This document shows positions 1-5,923 of a stretch of 8,741 nt of DNA, piece after piece. Within the stretch, counting starts at the first letter, position 1. Each line of letters begins with the position of its first letter. Under the pieces are notes generated by a model that worked only from the letters and a program-made list of their open reading frames with translations, was not told the origin of the DNA and ran no database searches. The translations under genes and the position numbers were made by a program. Source of the DNA: JBMOLL01 sp049325415 (GTDB taxonomy: Bacteria > Bacteroidota > Bacteroidia > Bacteroidales > GCA-2748055); assembly GCA_049325415.1 (NCBI GenBank), contig JBMOLL010000081.1, positions 1-8,741 of the forward strand, given 5' to 3'.

Positions 1-18
1 ATTCATTACTTTTACTTG

Positions 19-89
19 ACATAAGCTTCATGTTTTTAGTTAGTTGTCTGTTCACAACCAAAATTAACTATTTACATAGAAGCTTATGT
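19..89. repeat. Long imperfect inverted repeat (hairpin)
   Basis: ACATAAGCTTC at 19-29 is the exact reverse complement of GAAGCTTATGT at 79-89. Between these arms the palindrome continues imperfectly: an ATGT/ACAT block, a TAGTTA/TAACTA block and a GTTGT/ACAAC block around a short CTGTTC loop. The whole forms a long, AT-rich imperfect hairpin of about 71 nt. It could be a mobile-element end pair, a small MITE-like palindrome or an RNA hairpin. The left window edge prevents judging what lies outside it. Confidence 0.6.
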
Positions 90-107
90 TCTTTTACAAA
101 CATAAGG

Positions 108-125
108 CCTCTCCACATGGAGAGG
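108..125. repeat. Short GC-rich hairpin CCTCTCC-acat-GGAGAGG
   Basis: CCTCTCC at 108-114 and GGAGAGG at 119-125 form a perfect 7-bp stem with a 4-nt loop. The same stem words recur in the larger hairpin at 172-222, so the two look like members of one repeat family with different loop contents. Confidence 0.6.
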
Positions 126-171
126 GGGGTGTGAAAAAGGCATATTCCTGGCTTTTTGCTTATTCATTCGT

Positions 172-222
172 CCCTCTCCACCCCGCTTCGCTGAAGCTTC
201 GCGAAGGCGAGTGTGGAGAGGG
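172..222. repeat. Nested hairpin: CCCTCTCCAC/GTGGAGAGGG stem with a second palindrome in its loop
   Basis: CCCTCTCCAC at 172-181 pairs perfectly with GTGGAGAGGG at 213-222. Inside lies CGCTTCGC (184-191) against GCGAAGGCG (201-209, one extra G), and in the centre is the palindrome GAAGCTTC (193-200). The outer stem matches the simpler hairpin at 108-125, as though a second hairpin had been placed in its loop. Confidence 0.65.
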
Positions 223-274
223 ATAAGAGGGTGCGGCTTTTCCCGTTTTCAGGCATGATCCCCATAAAAAACCC

Positions 275-311
275 CACCCCCTCCCTCTCCTTCCGGAGCC
301 CAAAGGGGGTG
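275..311. repeat. Inverted repeat CACCCCCT/AGGGGGTG
   Basis: CACCCCCT at 275-282 pairs with AGGGGGTG at 304-311. The 21-nt interior contains a small CTCC/GGAG hairpin around TTCC. This resembles C-rich/G-rich dispersed intergenic palindromes found in many Bacteroidota genomes. No function can be read from it. Confidence 0.5.
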
Positions 312-377
312 AGGCACTTACTTTAAAAAGCAGCTCTTCCGTTTACCGGTGCCGCCGTTCTACCGTCCCGGGTAGTA

Positions 378-1733
378 TCAATAGAGGAAATTCAGGTTGA
401 TGTACAACCCGGTATTCCCGTCCTGCGGATCAAGGGCCTTGCCATAGTCCACCGTTACGATGAAGTTCTGGTTCAGCACGAAATGGATCCCGCCACCGGC
501 ACCGAAGTGCGGCTTTTCCTTGGCATTCACGTCGATCCGTTCCTGTGCGGCTTCCAACAATGCTTGATCGGTGGGCATGGTAAACGGATACTTCTGGGTC
601 ACCATACCGCCATCGAGGAAGGCCGAAAGAGCGATGTAGAAGTTCTGCTTGAGGAACTTGGTCTTCACCACCTTGCCACGAAGCTCGATGTTCCCGTAGG
701 CAAAGCCGTCGCCAACAACCCGGTTACGCATGATCCCGCGCACCGTTTTCGAACCGCCCACACCGTCGCTGGTGAGCTTGGGAGCGGTATTGAAAAGGTA
801 GGGCAGCATGTAGAACGGCATTTCCCCGCTGAGCTTGCCCTGGTACGATACCCGGTAGGCAAAGTTGATCCAGGTGGGGACGATGGTGAAATACTGCCGG
901 TGGGTGAATACGAAACGGGTGTAGCCGTAATCGGTATTGCTCAGGAAAGCGGGAGCAGCCAGGAGCTGCATCTCGGTCCAGACCCCCTTGTAGGGATTCG
1001 GCTCGTTATCCCTGGTATCGAATACCAGACCGGCTTTCAGCACGGTGTGTCCGCCGCCGTTCACCTGGTCGGCAGGGATGATCCCCCAGTCGACATAATC
1101 CTGGTACAGGCTGTTCGCCGACAACATATCGACAGAGTCCTTGCCTTCGTTCAGCTTATTGACATCCACCGCGGTGATGTTGTTGCCGAAAAACTCCACA
1201 CCACCGAGCCAGCGGAATTTCTTACCGATGATCGGTCCCTGGAAATCGGCTTTCAGACGGGTGAGCTTACGGGCATAGTTATAATACAGCCTGTTATTGA
1301 GACCCTCGTCGTCCTTCCCGGCTTTGAAATCGGCGCTGAAGAGCGACTGGTAGCCGTTATAGCCAAAGAAGTCCAGCGCCTGCTCGGTCAGCAGGCTCGC
1401 CTCGAAAAAGGCCCTGACGCCCGGGATCAGCTTTTCCGTGTCCCAGGTGATCTGGTTGATGCCGCTTCCCTTGGTCGTACGCGACCATTCCACGTAGATC
1501 GAGTGGTCGTACATCGGGTAACGCGATCCGTCACCGAAATCATACAGGTTGACCAGCGCACCGTATTTGAAACCCACATCGGAATCGTAGGAAACTACCG
1601 GTACCCCGCCAAAGGTCCAGCCTTTTTTAACCTGCTCAGCCTTCTTGTCCCCGGTCTGCACCGTATCCGACTGTCCCGCAACGGTGACCGTCAGCGAAAA
1701 GAGCAGAAGAAATGCTACAAGAGAGTGTTTCAT
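378..1733 (-). CDS. Omp85/BamA-TamA family outer-membrane beta-barrel protein (surface antigen D15 domain), no POTRA domains
   Basis: Predicted 451-aa outer-membrane barrel. I place the start at the ATG at 1731-1733 rather than at an in-frame codon 21 residues upstream, because the protein then begins with a clean Sec signal peptide (about residues 1-21, hydrophobic LVAFLLLFSLTVTVAG). Hallmarks of the Omp85 barrel are visible: LVFDTRDNEPNPYKG (236-250), the loop-6 signature GGSKTVRGI (326-334, VRG core) followed by an acidic strand ending NIELRG, then FLDGG (372-376), and a terminal aromatic residue in NLNFLY, as expected of a substrate of the barrel assembly machinery. There is no room for POTRA repeats, so it is a barrel-only member, unlike true BamA or TamA. 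Such proteins may assist export or surface display, but no partner (for example a patatin domain) is fused or adjacent. It is transcribed divergently from the EEP-fold gene across a 202-bp gap. Family assignment is firm; substrate and role are unknown. Confidence 0.87.
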   Translation of the reverse strand: MKHSLVAFLLLFSLTVTVAGQSDTVQTGDKKAEQVKKGWTFGGVPVVSYDSDVGFKYGALVNLYDFGDGSRYPMYDHSIYVEWSRTTKGSGINQITWDTEKLIPGVRAFFEASLLTEQALDFFGYNGYQSLFSADFKAGKDDEGLNNRLYYNYARKLTRLKADFQGPIIGKKFRWLGGVEFFGNNITAVDVNKLNEGKDSVDMLSANSLYQDYVDWGIIPADQVNGGGHTVLKAGLVFDTRDNEPNPYKGVWTEMQLLAAPAFLSNTDYGYTRFVFTHRQYFTIVPTWINFAYRVSYQGKLSGEMPFYMLPYLFNTAPKLTSDGVGGSKTVRGIMRNRVVGDGFAYGNIELRGKVVKTKFLKQNFYIALSAFLDGGMVTQKYPFTMPTDQALLEAAQERIDVNAKEKPHFGAGGGIHFVLNQNFIVTVDYGKALDPQDGNTGLYINLNFLY

Positions 1734-1901
1734 AGATTTTAGAATTAGTTTGGACGTCAATTTAAACAATATTTCATTCCCTTCTGACAGCCGCACAGGG
1801 TTTTTTCCAAACAGCCCGGTTTTGTTCTGTTTCTATATACTTGGTATTCTTAGGTTTAGCATTTATCACCCGGAGTCCGGTCGATTTTAGCGAAAAATAT
1901 T

Positions 1902-1909
1902 TACTTTTA
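1902..1909 (+). promoter_or_regulatory. Candidate -7 promoter element for the EEP/acylase operon
   Basis: TACTTTTA lies 26 bp before the ATG at 1936 and matches the Bacteroidota -7 consensus TAnnTTTG at all fixed positions except the final G. The spacing would leave a short leader. I see no clear TTTG at the expected -33 distance. A second weak candidate, TATACTTG, is at 1836-1843. The 1734-1935 gap must contain promoters for two divergent genes, but neither is compelling. Confidence 0.25.
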
Positions 1910-1935
1910 GCTTCATTGAAACCGGGACTAAACGG

Positions 1936-2982
1936 ATGAAAGTACTGAAAATGACCCTCTGGATCGTGCTTATTGCCATCGGCCTTTTCGGGCTGTTCCT
2001 TCTCTTCTCGACCCTGAACGATTACAGGCCCGCGCCCGAGAGTGAAGTGTTTTCATCTACCTCCCCTGATCCGGTCCCCGACAGCGCCATTCTGAGCCTG
2101 GTGACCTGGAACATAGGTTACTGCGGACTCGATGCCTCCATGGATTTCTTTTATGACGGGGGAAAACAGGTGCGTCCCGAAAAAAAGGCCGTGCAGGAGA
2201 ACCTGAGGGGGATAAAAAAGGAGCTGGAGGCTTTCGGGGGATATGACTTCATCCTCCTCCAGGAGGTCGACCAGGCTTCGAAGCGTTCGTACCGGATCAA
2301 CGAATATGATTCCATCGCCCGGCAGTTTGCCGCTTATCACAGCGCTTTCGGTATGAACTACCGGGTGTGGTTTGTGCCTGTGCCGCTGAAGTCGCCCATG
2401 GGAGGCGTCCGTTCGGGACTGCAAACCCTTTCCTCACGTAAACCGGCAAAGGTGACCCGTTACAGTTTCCCCGGTAATTATTCCTGGCCCACACGGCTCT
2501 ATATGCTCGACCGCTGTTTCCTGGTGAACCGTTATCCCGTGGAAGGGGGAAAGGAACTGCTGGTCATCAATACCCACAACTCGGCTTACGACGACGGAAC
2601 GCTGAGGAAAGGCCAGATGGCTTATCTTCGTTCGTTCCTGCTCGATGAATACGCCAAGGGCAATTATGTGATTGCCGGGGGAGACTGGATCCAGTCGCCC
2701 GCCGGTTTTGAACCGCTCTTCGATCCGGCCCTGTTCGATCGTAACGATCTGACCTACATTGAAGAAGCTTATCCTGACCCTACCTGGACCTGGGCCTTTG
2801 ACGCCTCCGTTCCCACCAACCGGCGGGTTATAACGCCCTATGATCCAGACAGCACACCCGTGACCGTGATCGACCAGTTCCTCCTCTCCCCGAATATCGT
2901 TGTGGAAGAGGTGCGGGGGAGAGCCAACGGCTTCCGCTATTCCGACCACCAGCCGCTTGTCCTGAAAGTCAAATTAAACTGA
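1936..2982 (+). CDS. Endonuclease/exonuclease/phosphatase (EEP) superfamily protein, membrane-anchored
   Basis: 348-aa protein with one N-terminal hydrophobic segment (about residues 7-27) and the EEP catalytic domain from about residue 52 to the end, probably facing the periplasm. EEP motifs appear in order: TWNIG (57-61, metal-site Asn59), LLQEVD (108-112, metal ligand Glu110), INTHNS (211-216), GGDW (248-251, Asp250), VIDQFLLS (311-318, Asp313) and YSDHQP (335-340, Asp337-His338, catalytic His). Family members hydrolyse phosphodiester or phosphomonoester bonds in nucleic acids, phosphoinositides or sphingomyelin; the substrate here cannot be read from sequence. One oddity: the usual GDxN motif reads GDWI, with Ile252 (ATC) where Asn is expected. 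It is the first gene of a likely two-gene operon, with the acylase ATG starting 16 bp after its stop. The ATG at 1936 is the first in frame and directly precedes the hydrophobic segment; Met6 is an alternative start. Confidence 0.9.
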   Translation: MKVLKMTLWIVLIAIGLFGLFLLFSTLNDYRPAPESEVFSSTSPDPVPDSAILSLVTWNIGYCGLDASMDFFYDGGKQVRPEKKAVQENLRGIKKELEAFGGYDFILLQEVDQASKRSYRINEYDSIARQFAAYHSAFGMNYRVWFVPVPLKSPMGGVRSGLQTLSSRKPAKVTRYSFPGNYSWPTRLYMLDRCFLVNRYPVEGGKELLVINTHNSAYDDGTLRKGQMAYLRSFLLDEYAKGNYVIAGGDWIQSPAGFEPLFDPALFDRNDLTYIEEAYPDPTWTWAFDASVPTNRRVITPYDPDSTPVTVIDQFLLSPNIVVEEVRGRANGFRYSDHQPLVLKVKLN

Positions 2983-2998
2983 AATAAAACCTGAAACC

Positions 2999-5392
2999 AT
3001 GAAATCGAAAGTATTTCCGATCATCCTGATCGTCCTGCTCCTGATCATCGCCGGCGGGTATCTCTACCTGAATTCGGTGAGGACCCGGGCTATTCCCGAT
3101 TACAACGCCACGCTGGACCTGCAGAACCTGAAGGAGGAGGTGACCGTGTACCGCGACACCTTTGCCATCCCTCATATTTATGCAAAGAACCAGGAGGACC
3201 TTTACCGTGCGGTGGGTTATGTGATGGCCCAGGACCGCCTCTGGCAAATGGATTTACTCCGCAGACTTACCCAGGGAAGGCTCTCGGAGATCCTTGGAGA
3301 CGTAACGATTAATGCCGACCAGCTCTTCCGGTCCCTGCGCTTCGATGAGAAATCGCAGGTGATGCTCGACAGCTGCTCACCCGAACTGGTGGCCTGCCTG
3401 GAAGCCTTTGCCGACGGGGTGAACCAGTATATCGACAATAATCCGAAGAACCTGCCTTTTGAGTTCACCCTGCTGGGCTACAAGCCCGAGCACTGGACCC
3501 CGGCGCATTCGCTGAACATGGTGGGCTATATGTCGTGGGGACTTACGATGGCCTGGAGCACCGAAGTGGCCATTTACCGGATCGGTCAGGTGGTCGACTC
3601 CTCGCTGATGCAGGAACTGGTGCCCGACATGAGCTATTCGCGCTCGTGCATCGTTCCGGGTTTCATGTCGGAACAGAAGGACCTGGCCTTTGAATCCACG
3701 CTGAACGAAGTCGATCAGCTGATACGCTCCCTTGGCCTGGAGGTCTTCCTTGGGTCAAACAACTGGGTTGTTGCTGGTAAAAAGAGTAGCACCGGCATGC
3801 CGATCCTGGCCAACGACATGCATCTCGAACTGATGTCGCCCGGTGTCTGGTACCAGATGCACCAGGTGATCGATGGCGAACTGAATGTGACGGGAGTCGT
3901 ACTGCCGGGCCAGCCCATGGTAGTGTGCGGTCATAATGAGGATATTGCCTGGGGGATGACCAACGTGATGCTTGATGATATGGACTTTTACGTGGAGACC
4001 ATCAACCCGGCCGACTCGAACCAGTACCTCCTCGACGGGGAGTGGAAGAACATGGAAGTGAGGGAAGAGGTCATTAACGTTAAAGGTGCGAAGGAACCCG
4101 AGATCCGATACAACCGGTTCACGCACCGCGGGCCGGTGGTGAGTTCGTTCAGGGGAGTGAAGGACCACGTGATATCCATGAAATGGATCGGGAACAGCTA
4201 CAGCAACGAGGTACGTTCGGTATACCTGTTCGACAGGGCAGCCAACTGGGACGAGTTCCGGGATGCGGCAAAAACATTCATTGCTGTGAGTCAGAATATT
4301 GCCTATGCCGACCGCGAAGGGAACATCGGACTGCAGATCTCCGGAGGCGTGCCTATCCGCAAGGGCGGCGGCGTAATGATCCGTCCCGGGGAAACCAGCG
4401 AATACGACTGGACCGGTCTTGTGCCTTTCGAAGAACTTCCCTTTATCTACAATCCTGAATGCGGCTATGTGGCCAGTGCCAATAACCGGACCATCGGCGA
4501 CCAGTACCCCTATTATATCTCAAGCTGGTACGACCTGCCCAACCGTTTTGAGCGGATCGTGGAACGCCTGACGGAGAAAGAACAGCTCAGTGTGGAGGAT
4601 TTCCAGTCGATCCAGGCCGACCAGGTTTCCATGCTGGCCCGCAAATTCACCCCGCTGTTCCTGGAATACCTAAAAGGTGCCGGGTTGGATGAAACCGAAA
4701 CCAAAGCCTTAGCCATCCTGGAAGGATGGGATTACAACATGGCTGCCTCGCTGGCCGCCCCGCTGATCTTTGACGAGACCTATATTGAGTTGATCCGCTC
4801 TGTTTTCGGGGATGAGACCGGGGAAGACATGCTGTCCCTGCTTTACGGCCAGGACATCCTCCCGGGACTGGTGCTGGATAAGATCAGGATCACCCGCAGT
4901 TCGGGCTGGCTGGATAACGTGAAAACACCCGACATCGAGGAAGGGCTGAAGGAAGATGTGACCACTGCCTTTAAGAATGCCGTCGCCGACATTATTGCCG
5001 TTGCAGGGAACGACCCGGCCACCTGGAAATGGGGCGATTACCATACCCTAACCCTGATGCATCCGCTGGGAAGCGTGGGTATGGTGAGCAGGTTGTTCCA
5101 TGTAAACAAGGGACCCATTGCCGTTGGAGGAAGCTTCCATACCGTGAGCCCATACAGTTACGAAATGAACCAGGGTTACGGGTCGAATCACGGAGCCTCG
5201 CACCGTCATATTTTCTCCACGGCCGACTGGAACAGCTCAAGGACCATTATCCCCACGGGAGAAAGCGGAATCCCTGCTTCACCCTATTACCTCGACCAGA
5301 CGGAATGGTACGTGAAGAACATCTATCATGCCGATTATTTTACCCGGGATGAGGTGGAGAAACATGCCGTATTTACCTCGGTGCTGAAATAA
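2999..5392 (+). CDS. Penicillin acylase family protein (N-terminal nucleophile hydrolase precursor)
   Basis: 797-aa precursor of the penicillin G acylase/acyl-homoserine-lactone acylase family, which cleaves acyl-amide bonds. Residues about 5-26 form a hydrophobic segment with no clear signal-peptidase site, so it is probably a periplasm-facing signal anchor. The alpha-chain region includes VYRDTFAIPHIYAKNQEDLY (50-69) and GYVMAQDRLWQMD (73-85). The autocleavage site is LGSNNWVVAG: Gly252-Ser253, with Ser253 expected to become the N-terminal catalytic residue of the beta chain. Downstream are LANDMHL (270-276), GHNEDIAWGMTN (311-322) and VASANNR (491-497). Asn495 lies 242 residues after Ser253, close to the Ser-beta1 to Asn-beta241 spacing of E. 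coli penicillin G acylase. The C-terminal GESGIPASPYYLDQ (754-767) is also typical. Length and motif order match an intact precursor. The physiological substrate (AHL, acyl peptide or other amide) is unknown. Its TAA directly abuts the convergent receiver gene. Confidence 0.95.
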   Translation: MKSKVFPIILIVLLLIIAGGYLYLNSVRTRAIPDYNATLDLQNLKEEVTVYRDTFAIPHIYAKNQEDLYRAVGYVMAQDRLWQMDLLRRLTQGRLSEILGDVTINADQLFRSLRFDEKSQVMLDSCSPELVACLEAFADGVNQYIDNNPKNLPFEFTLLGYKPEHWTPAHSLNMVGYMSWGLTMAWSTEVAIYRIGQVVDSSLMQELVPDMSYSRSCIVPGFMSEQKDLAFESTLNEVDQLIRSLGLEVFLGSNNWVVAGKKSSTGMPILANDMHLELMSPGVWYQMHQVIDGELNVTGVVLPGQPMVVCGHNEDIAWGMTNVMLDDMDFYVETINPADSNQYLLDGEWKNMEVREEVINVKGAKEPEIRYNRFTHRGPVVSSFRGVKDHVISMKWIGNSYSNEVRSVYLFDRAANWDEFRDAAKTFIAVSQNIAYADREGNIGLQISGGVPIRKGGGVMIRPGETSEYDWTGLVPFEELPFIYNPECGYVASANNRTIGDQYPYYISSWYDLPNRFERIVERLTEKEQLSVEDFQSIQADQVSMLARKFTPLFLEYLKGAGLDETETKALAILEGWDYNMAASLAAPLIFDETYIELIRSVFGDETGEDMLSLLYGQDILPGLVLDKIRITRSSGWLDNVKTPDIEEGLKEDVTTAFKNAVADIIAVAGNDPATWKWGDYHTLTLMHPLGSVGMVSRLFHVNKGPIAVGGSFHTVSPYSYEMNQGYGSNHGASHRHIFSTADWNSSRTIIPTGESGIPASPYYLDQTEWYVKNIYHADYFTRDEVEKHAVFTSVLK

Positions 5393-5782
5393 TCAGCTGA
5401 GGTATTTATCGATCTTAGCCAGAAGGAGGTACGGGTTCAGCGGTTTGGTCATAAAATCGTCACACCCGGCCTCCTTTGCTTTTTCACGGTCGTGGGCAAA
5501 AGCATAGGCCGTCTGTGCGATAACCACAATCCTTTTATTCAGATGTTTGATCTCCCGGGTGGCGGTGAATCCATCTTTTACAGGGAGGTTCACATCCATC
5601 AGGATGAGGTCGGTTCCGGGATTTTTCCGGATAAAATCAATCGCCTCTTCCCCGTCGAGGGTATAATAGAGATTCGCACCCGTATTTTTCAGGATCTCGT
5701 TGATCAGGAAAGACGACGACTCATCATCCTCGACGACGAGTATCTTCCTGTTCTTCCATTGATATGTACTTCTGAAGTCCAA
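5393..5782 (-). CDS. Stand-alone response regulator receiver domain (CheY-like), TTG start
   Basis: 129-aa protein that is almost entirely a receiver (REC) domain, with no output domain. Key residues are present: acidic pocket VVEDDE (Asp19, Asp20), phospho-acceptor Asp63 in LILMDVNLP, switch residues Thr91 and Tyr93 in AQTAYA, and Lys113 in MTKPL. It should therefore be phosphorylatable by a histidine kinase, but none is encoded nearby. The start is unusual. The frame is open back to a TGA at 5819-5821 but contains no ATG or GTG before the domain; TTG at 5780-5782, preceded by a G6 run that could act as a purine-rich ribosome-binding site, is the best candidate. The WKNRKILVVEDD opening resembles receivers found both as orphans and as tails of hybrid kinases, so derivation from a hybrid kinase is possible. 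It lies 141 bp downstream of the GH39-like gene on the same strand and converges on the acylase with no intergenic base. Confidence 0.85.
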   Translation of the reverse strand: MDFRSTYQWKNRKILVVEDDESSSFLINEILKNTGANLYYTLDGEEAIDFIRKNPGTDLILMDVNLPVKDGFTATREIKHLNKRIVVIAQTAYAFAHDREKAKEAGCDDFMTKPLNPYLLLAKIDKYLS

Positions 5783-5793
5783 AATCCCCCCTT
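5783..5793 (-). promoter_or_regulatory. Possible ribosome-binding site before the TTG start of the receiver gene
   Basis: Read on the minus strand this is CAAGGGGGGAT directly before the TTG start. The G-run is purine-rich and 3 nt from the start codon, which is close for a Shine-Dalgarno sequence. It matters because Bacteroidota genes usually lack such a motif and because no ATG is available. It is weak evidence by itself. Confidence 0.3.
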
Positions 5794-5923
5794 GAGAAAT
5801 AAACCTGTCAAAGCAGGATCAAGTTACAAATTATTCCAATAATCAAAAGAAAAAAGCAAAAAAGTATTGACGAATGGAATCAATAAGGATTTTTTTCCGG
5901 CAACAGAAATTCAATACAAACCA

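Larger units (their letters stand above)
1..377. other. Gene-free left end containing a cluster of inverted repeats
   Basis: I see no open reading frame with protein-family character, no tRNA and no rRNA in this stretch. It holds four separate inverted repeats, listed individually, packed into about 300 bp downstream of the Omp85-like gene, which is transcribed leftward into this region. C-rich and G-rich runs such as CCCTCTCC and GGAGAGG recur, as is common in dispersed intergenic palindromes of Bacteroidota. None of the hairpins is directly followed by a convincing T-run in the direction of the neighbouring gene, so I do not call a terminator here. Confidence 0.7.

Noticed and set aside
360..375. 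Terminator for the Omp85-like gene (CTACC/GGTAG hairpin just after the stop)
   Set aside because: The stem is only 5 bp and is not followed by a T-run on the minus strand.
483..1742. A 419-codon open frame on the plus strand opposite the Omp85-like gene
   Set aside because: It lies entirely antisense to a gene with clear signal peptide and barrel motifs. Its translation has no recognisable domain; long antisense frames are common in GC-rich codon-biased genes.
5029..5352. Additional open frames overlapping the acylase gene on both strands
   Set aside because: The acylase frame is intact with catalytic motifs throughout; overlapping frames show no family features.
5873..5905. Terminator after the GH39-like gene
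   Set aside because: There is a run of A/T flanked by CCGG and GGAT words, but no stable stem directly followed by a T-run in the correct direction.
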